A DNA stretch of 64,000 nt from Vandiemenella viatica (taxonomy: Eukaryota > Arthropoda > Insecta > Orthoptera > Morabidae). Numbering within the stretch: the stretch's first letter is position 1; every line of letters begins with the position of its first letter. The stretch covers positions 52,740,610 to 52,804,609 of the forward strand of contig CM061920.1 in assembly GCA_031002005.1 (NCBI GenBank), written 5' to 3'. This document shows, one piece after another, positions 32,560 to 44,553 of this stretch. The position numbers and the translations under genes are program-made. The notes beneath the pieces are model-generated. The model had not been told where the DNA came from. It saw only the letters and a list, made by a program, of their open reading frames with translations, and made no database searches.

Positions 32560-35500
32560 TATCACTATGAAATTAAATCCTCTTTTTGTAGCTATTACTA
32601 AGTTACGATGAGTTATTTACAAATAAACAGCACTTGAGCTGTAAGGTTTATTGGTGTTTCCGTAGCATTTCTGTAATTTGTCCTTAATAACATTTTTTTC
32701 TGTGAGTTAGTAAGTAATAAGTCAAGAAATTCCAATAAATCTGTGAGAACCTCTCCCGGCGTCTCGCATAGGATTGAGATTCCTTTGCTGCATGAAAATC
32801 AACGAACCAAAATCGCTTGCTTACTTCACAAATTTCTTTTTGTGATACATCTGCACGCAAAACTCTTGTCACTTTATTAGCGTGTTTATGATTCTGTGAT
32901 AGCTTAATGCAGAAATTATCTCCACACCGCGCTCAACTGTATATGTCTATTTGTGAATAATTCTCTCAACAGCGTCTCAGTGACTGCGAAAGTGTTAATT
33001 TTCGACGGAAGTGTAGCCATAGAAGGTAAAAGTATTTTATCTGCTACATTTGATTATGGAAGTTTAGTTTTTCCTATTCTCCTTCTAATATCTTTAGCCA
33101 CATCCCTCTTCTCTCAGATTATCTTGAATAGCAAATTTTATTATTCTTAATGTCGCGTGAACATTTACACTAGCCACAATTTCTCTGTAGCTGCGATATT
33201 TTAGTCTTTCACTGTTCGAGGTACATTATTTAGAATACCCTCCGATTTTTTATTTCAGTTCTTGAGCCCTTTATCTGCAAATGAAAACTGCCCTACTCCT
33301 TATTCCTGAAATCATGTGATAATTTAAGGCCCTCTCTTCCCTTTCATATACTACATACAGTATATAGCCTAACATCCGCAAGCCTCCCAGCAAATTTGGT
33401 CCTTACAGACACCCACCATACTTCTCGTCACACGCCTCTTGGGTTCCAGTGACTCTTCTTTGTCATATTTGTAACAGAAAGTGTTCTAAGGTAATTTACA
33501 CAAACAAAACAAATCTGGTACAACTATGAAGATAGTGACTTCGATTTTAGCTCTGAATAATCTAAATCGCGTTTTATTTTGTGTGCAAGGACTTCCCTGT
33601 TGCCAATTGTGAATATACGAGATATATAATTATATATTGTAAGATTAATGCTTCAGATGGACGAATACTAACAATTTTTTTTAATTTGAGGTTAATAATT
33701 TATCAAAGAGAAATCATTATTAATTCCATGCTACAATAGCGACGTACGTCCAAACGAAAGCTCTGAACTATATCGAAATAGGTAGTAACGAAACCATTTT
33801 CTCAAATCAAAGGCTACTAGCTATTTTAATTAACACGCTATTATAATAGATCCGTAATAGAATCTTATTACCTCCGGAAAAGAAATCAAACAGAGAAGTC
33901 TCAACCTTTTATTTGTTTCACTTCTCTAGCAGATTTTTTTGACGACGGTATCTCAAATAGGCGAGATCTTAGTTTCAAGAATTTTAATATTTGGTTGCGC
34001 AATATACTACATATATTTTAGTGTTTTTTTATAGATACGTTTGTAACAATTAGTTTGTTTCTAAAATGTAGTATATTCAGAAAAAAAACATAGCAAAAAT
34101 ATGTTTTGAGGACCAAGGTTTATGGTTTAGATTAGTATTGAATGGCAACTTGAGCTCAAAAATTACTTGATCTTCAAGAAATTTTGTTATTTGAGTTTGT
34201 AGTTGAAGTTCAATTTAATTACACTAGATGATATTGGAACTGTCTCGTAAATCTGTTAATTATTTACATGTGATTAACATCTCTGACGCTAGTACGACTT
34301 TTTTTAACAAAATTTGTATTCATTCATGCTTTATGAGTGCTGTTAGAGTCTAGAATCTAGAGCGTTTAGTTCAGTTCATGCTAGGATGGTCGCACAGCAA
34401 GCAACCTGCGCGTGACGCTTCCCCTGCTGATAGTTGCTAAGCTACATTCGAGTTATTGTGTCGAGCTTGCAGCTAGTTGCGTATCGATTGCCTCTGTCGC
34501 CGACGGGCATTGGCTCGTTTCCAGTTTGCACTTCTTTCGACCCCTTCACAACTGCAGTAAGAGAAAGTTAATATCAAATGCAACTCTCGAATGTCCCAGC
34601 GTCTTTACTTCATTAATAATTGAAAACCTTTATTAACAATGCGAGAACATAAACAATGATTTTTGAAGGTAAAATTTACTCAATTTACTTCAATTTATTC
34701 TGTCATTACTGTTTACAGATTACCCATTTTTAAAGAGATTATTTACAAGTAGGAAGTGACAGATTTAAGGAATTTTATCATTCTAAGAATTTTTCTTTAA
34801 CCCTCATTGCCATCGAAATATACATGAGATCCACAGATGGCTTTCATTTATTTTATGTTCTGTATGACGAATATGACAAAGTCATACGCAAAGGAGTGTA
34901 ACTATCGTTTCTCTCTGTGAAACTATGTCACTTGTCCTCAATCACCAGATCAATAACCGATTTTTTTACTAGAGGCAGAAGTATGCAAATTACTTCTCTT
35001 TTACTCATATTATTAGGCCATTGAATCCAACTCGAATATCTTTTGGGGTGAACATTATTTAAATAACTCAGAATGTAAGTCTAAAATGATACAAAATCAC
35101 TTATTTAATCAACAAGTTTTATTCGTATTATTTCTGTAATTTTTTAAAAGTTGAAATTTAAATTGTGTTTGTTACGAATTTGAAAATTATGATGAAATTA
35201 CGATGCATAGAAGGTCGCTTGTCACATATGTTAATATATTCAGCTACTATTGATTCTATTTGTCATTATGAACTAAATCGATACATACTGCTGCTTATTT
35301 CCTGACGATCACCGATAAAAGTACGAAAAGCTCCATCGCAATTAAAATTAATTATAATAAAATGAGATGTTAGTAAGGTGAAAAATTGAATTTTATTCGA
35401 TTTTAGATAAATAAGTTGATATACTCCTTGTTTCCGAGTTTGTTGACAATTTCCTTCTAAGTAGAATCTTAATTCACAGAACAAAACTTGAAAACAGCTG

Positions 35501-36057
35501 TTCTCATTGCTATCGCTGAACAATTGTTTAGACAATTTAAGTGATGAAAATGCTTGCACATTTCTCTGCAGTTTTCTCACAATTTATAGCATCAAAAACA
35601 GATAACATTGTGTTCAAACACTTGTAAAATCTATTACAGTATAACGACTGTGGAGAGCTGACTAACAGTTCATGTGTAGCCAGCCACAGCCGGCTTGTTT
35701 CTGCATTATTCAAGCCCGCGGGCGGATGCTACTATGAGAATCCTGCCGATTGTACCGTATGGGCTTAGTCATCAAATCATTCTAGTAGTTTCCTCATATA
35801 CTACGACATATTAAAAAAACCTGAAAATTTTTGATTTAGAGGTCTTTCGTTTGAACTAGCAAATATTTATGTCTGTCTTTGACATACTTTACTGAAGACG
35901 GTAGCTCGACTCCAAACGATACTATTTATGACAAAACTTCTAATTTCGTGTACAGTTTCTCCACAATCTTTGGTTAGTAATTTATCTGTCAGGAACAAGA
36001 TTTCACCAAAAATCGTAAAAATAGCATTTGTGATTTACATGTGGTACTGAATGGGGG
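32560..36057. other. Long AT-rich region without recognised gene
   Basis: Chance frames include 32684-32872 (-), 32953-33150 (+), 34412-34636 (+) and 35266-35580 (-). None has a recognisable domain. A block at about 34380-34560 is less AT-rich and has several CpGs, so a non-coding exon is possible there but unsupported. Confidence 0.45.
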
Positions 36058-36575
36058 TTGGTTATGTACACCCTCAACTTCCCATGTCATAGTTTCCCAA
36101 CTACTTTGACACGAATTCCAACTTTAAACTCCTTCAGCGTTTTTGGTACATTGTTCATCATTTTACTTGGTAATTTATTCCAGTCCATGATTCCTATAAC
36201 TACAAAAGAAAATTTTCCCACCCCCTTTGGCCTGAAATCAATTGCCAGATTATGGTTATGCTCATCTCTTCCCTTCCTTCTACCCACATTTACCCATGCG
36301 TCATTTCGATTACACCTGTAAGTATTGTGCACTTCCAACGCTCTCTCGACTCCTGCTATCTTCCAGTGACTCCCAACCAAGCTCTTTCGTCAAGTCACTT
36401 ACTTCGCTTTTTGCTAAAAATTCCACAAACGAATCTTGTTGATCTCCTGTGTACTCCCTCCTACTCCTGAATTTGATACCAAGCATGTGGGTCCCAACCA
36501 CATTCAAGCAGTCGCCTGACCAAAGTTTTGTAACCCGATTACCTTTTCCCATATACATGGATTATTGATACGATA
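36058..36575 (-). mobile_element. CR1/Jockey-like LINE C-terminal fragment, copy 1
   Basis: The minus frames 36558-36310 and 36380-36087 have TKLWSGDCLNVVGTHMLGIK, SDLTKELGWESLEDSRSRES and FSFVVIGIMDWNKLP. This follows the 'RR..R...LGW.sLe.RR' and 'R...WN.LP' pattern at the end of CR1- and Jockey-type RT proteins. It aligns in order with the fragment at 40060-40500. It is broken by a frameshift near 36330. Confidence 0.75.
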
Positions 36576-37389
36576 CTTCTCGTTTCATTAAAAGTTTCCG
36601 CCTTAAGTTTCTAAATGTATGTGTCCATTATGCACAGTCAAAAAAATGATAAAATGAAACTTTTCTTTTTAGAATCGATATGACTCAAAATAGCTCGGAA
36701 AAAAAAACTGTATCCCTCTGCACCACTAAAGCAACGAGCGCTGTGGAGGTCCTCTTCTCTTATGACTAGACGCGACATTTCTTTGTATGTCTTCTTTTTT
36801 TAAAAGGAAAGATTGATGCTCCGTTAAATCATCACCTTGAGAGACACTTCCCTCCATTGATAACTGAGTTTGGCGGGGAAAAAAAACTGCAGGCGCCCAG
36901 ATCTATAGAGCTGTAGCAATCGGTATGTATTCGTTACTGAATAACGGGTTCGTTGCCTGACTCGAAGTACCGAATCGTTACTCACAAATTCATTACGTTA
37001 GTCGCATGTTTCGTTACTTACATTTGTCGTATAGATGTCAGTCTGATTCGACAAACGAACGAACACGACGTGTCATGCGGGAGCTGGATCGGTTCGCCCA
37101 GCGATTGAATGAGCAGATTTTAAAATTAGTTGATTTAAGGTGATATTAGGTATTATTCTGAAGTATGCAATATTCAGTGCAGTAAATCAAATGTACGAAT
37201 AATTTACCTAAATTTACTCAGTGAACAATTTACAAAGTACTAACGAAGTCATTCATGCGATGCTTCATGCTAGTGCTCATTTGTATCACAAGTAATGTGA
37301 CATAGCAATCAATGAATTTTAATTACCGCAGGATCCATGTTTGGAAATGAATTACAATGTTTTCAACTATGTAGTTTTTCTTAATTTTT
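36576..37389. other. Spacer, nothing recognised
   Basis: This holds a short imperfect repeat of 'ttcgtta' units around 36930-37035. No gene was recognised. Confidence 0.4.
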
Positions 37390-37592
37390 TTGTTTCGTAT
37401 TTACGACTCATCGACGTCGAGGTCATTAGAGATGGGAGAGAACTGGGGGATAAGGAACTGGAAGGAATTCAGCCATGGCCAATTGAAGGAACCGTCCTAG
37501 TATTCGCCTAGTGTGATTTGGAAAACCAAGGAAAACCGTAATCTGGATGGCTGGACAGGGATTCTAACACATGTTCTCAGGCCCGTTTTATT
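37390..37592 (-). mobile_element. SINE, minus strand, head truncated
   Basis: Tail motif 'tacgactcatcgacgtcgag', core 'aattcagccatggccaattg' and 'acagggattctaacacatgt' (diverged B-box complement). It stops at 'ctcaggcccg' before the head. It is more diverged than the copy at 41616. Confidence 0.8.
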
Positions 37593-37914
37593 TTATATCG
37601 GCGTTGACCAGTCCATTTGGGATTCATTTACCCGTACGCTATTTTTATCACGATATCATGATATACATGTATACCAAGTTTTATTAAATTCGCACCAGTC
37701 ATTTCCAGAATCAAAGTAAAACTAGATTCAGTCGCATCTTTCCCAGATAGGGGTGGGTTGGAGTTGATTTACCACTACACTACTTTTATTTGTCCGATTA
37801 GAAACATGTGGGAATCTTTCATTAATTAGGCAGAATTTTCAGAATTTATACGAGTATAAAGGTTGATTTACCTGCACAGTTCCCAGAACAGGGTGGGTTG
37901 GCTACAGTGATACG

Positions 37915-38003
37915 AGTACGGAATGTCAGTTTACATTTTGGTCCAGGCTGCATTTCAACCTGATCACAATATCTGATAATGTTGCTGCTCGAAAATCGAA
38001 ATA
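37915..38003. repeat. Repeat family R, copy 1 (partial)
   Basis: The bases 'tttggtccaggctgcatttc', then 'aacctgatcacaatatctga' and 'aatgttgctgctcgaaaat', match 'ctgatccaggttaaatttca', 'atctaatcaaagctttcact' and 'aacattgttgcccgaaaatt' at 51961-52035, as well as the copy at 41451-41500. This copy is interrupted at TA by the mariner at 38004. Confidence 0.65.
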
Positions 38004-39054
38004 CGAGGCATGTTTTTTAAGTAAGTACCGTTTTGAAATTAAAAAAAGACGTAGTACCAGTTTTTGATAACCCTCCTCATAGAAATCTGCCGCCTGCCTT
38101 GTTAACCACTGCATCACAACTGTTTCGACTTCGTTATCGTCTTCAAGACGCTGACCGCCAAGGTGTTTCTTCAAGTGCAGGAACAGATGGTAGTCACTGG
38201 GCACCAGATCAGGGCTGTACGGAGGATGATCTAGAGTTTCCCATCGAAAAGATGTGATGAGATATTTGGTTTGATTAGCCACATGTGGACTGCCATTGTC
38301 ATGCAGCAAAACGATGCCCTTGCTCAACTTGTCACGTCTTTTGTTCTGGATTGAAAGGCGCAAATTGTTCAATGTCTCACAATAAGCTGCTGCATTGATT
38401 GTCTCATTACAAGGCAGAAATTCCACAAGCAATACTCCTTTTCTGTCCCAAAAAACTGTGCACATGATTTTCCGGGCAGAAATCGTTTGCTTGAACTGAA
38501 TGCCGCCATTCCATGGACTGTTGCTTTGATTCAGGTGTGACGTAGGCCACCCATGTCTCATCGCCCGTAATAATTTGGCTTAAGAAATCATCACCATTAT
38601 TGTGGTACCACTCAAGGAAAGTCAATGCACTGCCTAAACGTTTGGTTTTGTGCACATCCGTTAACATTTTCGGTACCCAGCGTAAGCACAATATTCGGTA
38701 ATTCAAGTGCTCGGTCCCAATGCCATACAAAACACTACAAGAAACATTAGGAAAGTCATCACACAAGGAGGAAATCGTAAAGCGTCTGTTTTCTCTCACC
38801 TTATTGTCGACTTTCTGCACCAAACTTTCATTAACGACCGAAGGACGCCCACTCCGTTGTTTATCATGCACATTTGTGCGGCCATCTTTAAATGATCTCA
38901 CCCACTTTCTCACCATTCCATCACTCATAATGTTTTGTCCGTAAACTGCACAGATCTCACGATGAATATCGATAGGTTTTAGGCCTTTAGCAAAAAGAAA
39001 TTTTATAACAGCCTGTACTTCACAGTCGGCGGGACTCACGATTATCGGAGGCAT
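38004..39054 (-). pseudogene. mariner DD34D transposase, one frameshift
   Basis: Translation from ATG 39054 gives the paired helix-turn-helix N-terminus (IKFLFAKGLKPIDIHREI, MVRKWVRSFKDGRTNVHD) and the first catalytic D in TGDETWV. A frame change between about 38470 and 38560 moves it to the frame 38561-37926, which holds HDNGSPHVANQT (second D) and SPDLVPSDYHLF (third D, 34 residues on). The second frame has no stop before the terminal repeat and runs out of the element. One shift separates the two frames, so the copy is inactive but not old. Confidence 0.9.
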
Positions 39055-39216
39055 CTTAAACACTCAGTGAACAACGCAAACAAAGAAGAATTAGACTGTA
39101 ATGGCGTCACTGCGTAGGCAAGAGATGCAGGTACCCAGTGCGCATGCGCGGAACGCCGACCGTAGCGCTGCAGCCACGGTGTGATAAAACGGTACTTACT
39201 TAAAAAATACGCCTCG
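38004..39216 (-). mobile_element. mariner transposon, DD34D type
   Basis: The element is 1,213 bp with inverted ends: left CGAGGCATGTTTTTTAAGTA and right, on the other strand, CGAGGCGTATTTTTTAAGTA. Both are followed by AGTACCGTTTT, with TA on both sides (38002-38003, 39217-39218). The transposase is on the minus strand. It sits in a copy of repeat family R. Confidence 0.93.
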
Positions 39217-39218
39217 TA

Positions 39219-40059
39219 TGTGCCGTGCGTCCATTATTATATACCACACACATAAATCAGTATCTGGAATGTGTCCATTTGTTTCGGCGTCACGAAGAAA
39301 ATATAGATTTTTTAATTCATTTTCACAATTTGAAAGCTTGGGGTCCGAGATCGAATTTGACTAGGTTTTCACATTATCAAATATTAGGCGTTTCTCATTA
39401 AGCTGCCTCTTCTGCAGCTGGAGCAGAATTTTTTTTTTTTTCAATGTGTTATTTCATATGGCGCTGAAGTTCAAAATTAAAATCTGTTCTGCACCTTTAC
39501 AGTTGAATATCAAGTATTTAGAATTGTTTTACAAAATTGTTTTTATTGATAAAACGACTCACTTCCAAATGAAAGCAGTAAGTTACGTATAGGATACTGT
39601 TGGTAGTGAGAGATTGTAGCTTCGTTGTCTGAGATACTTTCCACGGTAACGATTTTTTCTGGGATTTTTTTGTAATTATTAATTTACATAATTTCCTCTT
39701 CGCATTCAGTATGGCCATCCACAGGGTTTAAAGACTTAATAACGGAAATTTAAGTACGAAAACAGTATATGCCATATTATTTTTTACGAAATATGCCGTA
39801 TGCAACATCTAGTTGGTATTGCCTCTTTGGTGTTTCTATCGATACGTTCAGAATTTTGTTTAGTGCTTTGGCGTTATGTAACGTTGAATCACAGCACATA
39901 CCACGCATTTAACGTCTGATTCCAAGCTTTAAAATCTGCTCAGTATGTTTCTTTTTTTTAATTTTTCTTGAACAGTTATACACGGGTTTCGTTTTAATTT
40001 TTTAAATTTTAATTTAATTGCGATGGAGCGCACGCTCCAGTGGCAATTTCCGTACACTC
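39219..40059. other. AT-rich spacer, nothing recognised
   Basis: A T-run occurs at about 39428-39442, and weak similarity to the repeat units at 16486 ('gtttctcattaagct', 'ctggagcagaa'). The minus frame 39518-39718 has no recognised motif. Confidence 0.4.
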
Positions 40060-41050
40060 CCATTTTATCCCCTTTCCTGTAGTCACCTACGTTTGCCCTA
40101 TACTAATTTCAACTTTAAATTGTTTCAACGTTTTTCGTAAATTATTCATAAATTCTCTTGGTAACTTATTCCAATCCCTGATACTCTTACCTACGAAAGA
40201 AAATCTTCCCAAACCCTTGTACCTAAAATTGAATGCCAGCTTGTGGTCATGGTCATCTCGCATTACTTTTAATTCTTACACCAATATGTTTCCATGCCTC
40301 ATCACCAATATACACCTTGTACACTCCCATGACTCTATTCACCCTCCTCCTGTCTTCCAATGAACCCCATTCAAGATCTTTTGTCATATAGGTTACTGAT
40401 TGTGTTCTATGGTAATTGCCAGCAACAAATCTAGCAGTCCTTCTTTCCATCCCCTCCAACTCCTGTATGTGATACCCAAAATGGTGTCTCGTACTACACC
40501 ACCATATTCAAACAATCGTTTGACCAAAGTTTTGTAATCCAATTCCTTTACTTCTCCAATAAGTGAAGAATTTCGAAACCATTTCCTATTACCTGTCCAA
40601 TGTCTGCTGCCTAATTGAGCTTGCTATCAAATGTTATGCCAAGATGTTTACATTTCAAGTCGCTAACAAGCAATTCTTTCCTCACCTTATAATCACCTGT
40701 GTATCTAATAAGCTGACTCTTCTTTGCAATTTATCGTCAGCCCATGTTTACCAAACTAACTAGATATCCTGTCCAGATCACCCTGCAGCTGTTCACAATC
40801 CTTTACAGTCATTCATTAGAATAATGAACAGTAATGGTCCCAATACGTTACACCATGGCACTCCCATCTTGAGTTCCACTTCTTTTGATACTGCATTTTC
40901 TACCTTAACTTTTTGCTTTCTACCTTTTAATAATTCGTCTACCCAACAAATCACTTTCTCAGGTATGCTCCAATCGTTTTTACTTTATTTACCACCATTT
41001 TATGGCTCACTCTGTCAAAAGCCTTTGAAAGGTCTAGTGCAACACTATCT
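40060..41050 (-). mobile_element. CR1-like LINE fragment, copy 2
   Basis: On the minus strand, from right to left, the DNA still spells DLSKAFDRVSHKMVV near 41040-40985 and 'GVP..NVLGPLLFI' near 40870-40810. Then come a degraded DDT region, 'KCKHLGITFDSKLN' near 40655-40600 and finally the frame 40459-40253 (MERRTARFVAGNY, LEWGSLEDRRR). Stops and shifts are numerous. It shares the C-terminal part with 36058-36575. Confidence 0.8.
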
Positions 41051-41502
41051 ATAGGTAAACGGATCAAAATGATTGGTTGAACGGACTGTTCTGGCAAGTC
41101 ATTTATTCGCAGTTGCCTAGCTAAATGGAATGTTATAAAACAAAGCTCAGTCCAGTTTTTCGTGTCTTACGTTATACCAAAAAGTTTCTGTTGTTATCCG
41201 AGTTGCATTTTAGGCTTACCACAAACTGCACTAATATTGCCGCTAAAAAATCAAAGCTACAATCATACTTGCGTTATGCCTCGTAATATTAGTTTTAATA
41301 GTGGTCGAGACCGTACAGATCACGATCAATGTAGTATCACTTTAACTCGCAGGAAATAATGTTTATAGTAAGATTATTATTATTATTTAAAAAAGACTTG
41401 AATTACTCATACCCTCCCTGGTTACGTTAAATGCCAGATCTCGTTCCGTTCCAGGCTAATTTTCAATCTAATTTCTACTTCAAAATTAAAGCATTTATCT
41501 TA

Positions 41503-42231
41503 CAGGGTGTCCAGAAAAGGACTCCCTGATTTCAAAATTAAATATCTCGAAAACAAAGATCGATAGAGGAATGCAGTAAACGGTATGTTTATTGTGACAG
41601 CTGTAAGAAGTGTATTTTTTTTTTTAACTGCTTAACGTCTCCTATAACAACTAGGTCTTTAGAGACGGGAAAGGATGGGGGGCAGGGAATGGGAAGGAAT
41701 TCGGCCATGGCCTTTTGAAGGAAGCATCCCGGCATTCACCTGGAGTGATTTGGGGAAACCATGGAAAACCCAAATCTGGATGCCCGGACGGGGATTCGAA
41801 CCGCCGTCCTCCCGAATGCAAGGCCAGAACGCTATCCGTTACACCACCACGCTCGGTTGTAAGAAGTGTATACAGCAGTGTGAAATAATAGTTACAAAAG
41901 CTGCTAACAGATGGCGCTGTACGCTCATATCAGCATACATAAGTGAAATAATCGTATGAAAACAATCTTTGCAAACAATCACATCACAATGTTTTCAAAA
42001 TGTTCACCATTGGCACGTTTCAATGGTGGAACTGATCGCCCTGAGCTTCGGATCACTATTTAGGCATTACGTATGGCGATTACAGCGCCATCTGTTAGCA
42101 GCTTTTGTAACTATTATTTCACACTTCTTACAGCTGTCACAATAAACATACCGTTTACTGCATTCCTCTATCGATCTTTGTTTTCGAGATATTTAATTTT
42201 GAAATCAGGGAGTCCTTTTCTGGACACCCTG
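41503..42231. mobile_element. mariner-derived MITE with long inverted arms
   Basis: The left arm CAGGGTGTCCAGAAAAGGAC... is matched base for base by the right arm ...GTCCTTTTCTGGACACCCTG. The pairing continues for well over 100 bases per side, past the SINE insertion, to 'gctgctaacagatggcgctgta'. TA flanks both ends (41501-41502, 42232-42233). The central 100 bases hold 'ttttcaaaatgttcaccatt', perhaps a transposase remnant. Arm identity is high, so it is fairly young. Confidence 0.93.
41616..41857 (-). mobile_element. Common SINE, full length, with 14-bp TSD
   Basis: A minus-strand SINE with the A-tail read as a T-run at 41616-41625, core 'aattcggccatggccttttg' and head ending 'accaccacgctcgg'. 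The direct repeat TGTAAGAAGTGTAT lies at 41602-41615 and 41858-41871. It interrupts the left arm of the MITE, so it is younger than the MITE. Confidence 0.95.
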
Positions 42232-42617
42232 TACATATCTGTGGGCGAGGAATTTAACGGAAACATCTACAAGAAACGAAGATAAATAAAATGCCACTAA
42301 TGATTAATATGTTAAGAACACTTACTTTTGTTTCGGTGTTCTGGTATTTCATTTCTTCGTGGATGCTGTTATTAAATTACATTCACAACTTCTACTAACA
42401 AGGGACACCTTTGACATCGAACTCTCGGAACTGCACGAAAACATGTTTAGAATAACAAGCGATCATAATTCTACCTCAAGTAAACATCCTTGCAGAACTC
42501 CGCACTTTTCTGCTAGCGCCATTAAAGAAACATGAAAAGAGCCTATTGTTATGAAATTCCTGGTCAGGTCATACAGATCGTACCCTTCTAGATGCAACTT
42601 TTCCAAACAAAGCTGTT

Positions 42618-42821
42618 ATGCTGAAGATATTGCCATCGAAAACAACAAAATATTGCCAACCCCTGGATGTTTACTTCTTTCAGCAATATCAGCTCTATAT
42701 CAAAAGGATTTCTGATTTTGTAAGACTACAATGTGCCAAACGACAAGTGAAGATACATGATCGTTATTTCACCACGAAACTTCACTCTGCGATTTACAAT
42801 CAATTTGCTGCACCTATGTAA
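42618..42821 (+). pseudogene. Transposase C-terminal part, first half
   Basis: LKILPSKTTKYCQPLDVYFF then QQYQLYIKRISDFVRLQ and HSAIYNQFAAPM. The 'P..TT...QPLDV..F..YK' pattern is the third-catalytic-residue region of a DDE transposase group related to Tigger/pogo and IS630 types. The frame stops exactly where the inner element begins. Its N-terminal part is not recognisable upstream. Confidence 0.7.
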
Positions 42822-44405
42822 AGGTACGCGCACACTACAGCGGGCCTCATCGCATCGCATTGTGCGAAACTGCTTCAACGCACATCTGGACGCAGCGAGT
42901 CGCATTCCTTTTATTGTCACCGCCTTCGGTTCTCGACGATAATTCAGCCGCTTCTGCACTGCAAGTGGACACATAAGACAAAGGGCTCTTATTTTTATAT
43001 ATTCATTGAAGAAGAAGAAAATTAAGCAAAAAAGGCAAGGGGTTTAATTTAAAAAGGAATTTTCCGCATTTCTTAGGCACATTAGATAACAGTTCTATCG
43101 AATTGCGGTTCTCTTTATTTTTAATGCAGAAAAATGAATGTTTTTCATGGTTTTATTAGCTCTTGCAGTTTCTGAATATCGTTTTGGCATTTTGGTCGTC
43201 GGAGGATTGGAAAAAAATTAAGATGGCAAAACATTTAGCCACAACAATTTAGGTGAGGCAATGGCTGGAGAAAAACTGAATTTGCACGTTGACAACTGAG
43301 ATAAAATGCAGTATGTAATAGTAGTGGATGAGGCTTTTCCCTTTTCGAGATGTGGTCTATTCCAGAATATCAGATAATATGAAATGAAGCCAAACAAATT
43401 TTCAATTACAGGCTCAATAAAGTATGGAGGGTGATCGATAACTGCTTTAGTATTATAGGTAGAAGGCTTCAAATCTATGAAAGAAGAATGTCGGTGTTAC
43501 CTAATAAGATAAATAAAGTAATACTAGCCACGTGCTGCATTCATTACCTTTTGATTAACGATATCTGAATTGGGTTGCAGAAGGTAAGAACGATAGTGAC
43601 AACAAAGAAATTTCAATATTTGACTTACACGGGTTTCTAGGTTACATCAGACATCATCAAGCTTTGGAATAATTTTACAAAATATTTTTAACAATTAGGT
43701 TAATTGGTAATACGAAGCTTTACTAGCGGGATTCAAAGAAAGTGATAGAAAATTATAATACACACGTAAAATAAACAAAAACTAAAATACGAAACATGAC
43801 ATTATACCTGGTTGTTTTAACTAGTTTCCTATTTCCTCCCAAATATATATATATATATTTTTTTGTTATTATATATTGCGTCTTGTAAATCATAAAACTC
43901 TTTGAAAGTCATTACTAATAAGATGCAGTGCTCTTTATCCATTACGTTTGAATGGTTTAAGTTAAAACATACAAGCAAAGAACAAGTGAGAATGAGCCAG
44001 AAATTTTATAATATTTTCATCTTTATTAAAGTTTATAAAGTAATTAAATTTTCTGATTGTAATTACTTATATTTTTTTCAAAAATCATCCACCATCCTGC
44101 CTGCAAATTTGCAGCCAATTTTGTTGAAGTAATGCAGTTAATTCAAAGAAATAGGAACAAACAAGTTACAAAAGTCAGTCAGTGCTGTTGGAGCTCCTAT
44201 CGCAAACCTGGTCGCGACTGAGCGCATCGAGGTGCACAGGCGGAAAGATACTCCTAGGGAAGCGATCCGACAATGCGACGCTACGCGGCCCGCCCCACCC
44301 CGACTCGACCCGCCTGTAGTCTGCGTTACCCCATTAGAATCAATGTAAGCGATTGCTAACGCATTTCTGCGACGCGATGCGGCCCGCCCTAGTGAGTGCG
44401 TACCT
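42822..44405 (+). mobile_element. PIF/Harbinger-type element inserted in the transposase
   Basis: The ends AGGTACGCGCACACTACAGC and, from the right on the other strand, AGGTACGCACTCACTAGGGC are inverted. They lead into 'gcgggcc.catcgc.tcgca' on both sides. The 3-bp flank TAA is duplicated at 42819-42821 and 44406-44408. A TWA target and the transposase remnants inside both indicate PIF/Harbinger. Length 1,584 bp. Confidence 0.85.
43321..43565 (+). pseudogene. Harbinger transposase remnant (DDE_4-like)
   Basis: At 43321 the DNA reads VVDEAFPFSR, matching the second catalytic D motif 'xGDEAFPL' of Harbinger transposases. From 43404 to 43565 an uninterrupted stretch encodes NYRLNKVWRVIDNCFSIIGR and later ATCCIHYLLI. 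This corresponds to 'NYRLSRARRVIENAFGIL..R' and 'A.CVLHN.L'. The expected catalytic E in 'ENAFG' is D here. Frameshifts separate the two blocks. Confidence 0.82.
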
Positions 44406-44553
44406 TAAACCTATGTTGCTATATGCTTGGCGAGAGCCAGGTTATGACATTGAAATATCAGCATCATCATTTCAAAATGTAATTAGTGTGGCTTTTGATA
44501 TTGGACTGCGTGAATGCGAAAGTGATTTTGGAATTTGTGCGTGGCTTCAGTGA
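44406..44553 (+). pseudogene. Transposase C-terminal part, second half
   Basis: Immediately after the inner element the frame continues KPMLLYAWREPGYDIEISAS and then SFQNVISVAFDIGL...CAWLQ and a TGA stop. In this family the block follows 'YNQ...AP'. The two halves are out of frame by one or two bases across the target site, so the ORF may already have been damaged before or after the insertion. Confidence 0.75.

Larger units (their letters stand above)
41068..42397. repeat. Repeat family R, copy 2 (with two nested insertions)
   Basis: Outside the MITE (41503-42231), this region aligns in order with 51458-52262. Shared blocks include 'ggttgaacg/gggttgaatg', 'taccacaaactgcactaata/taaccacaaactccgataat', 'gttatgcctcgtaatattag/gttatgccgctgaatattag', 'cagtgtttttgcaattcatt/cggtgttctggtatttcatt' and 'ttattaaat.ac'. 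No protein was recognised. It is an interspersed repeat of unknown type, about 0.8 kb. Confidence 0.75.

Noticed and set aside
34380..34636. CpG-richer block as a promoter or exon
   Set aside because: Composition alone is weak evidence, and no donor, acceptor or conserved peptide was recognised.
39138..39149. NRF-1-like palindrome as a host promoter
   Set aside because: It lies inside the mariner untranslated region, so it is more likely part of the transposon.
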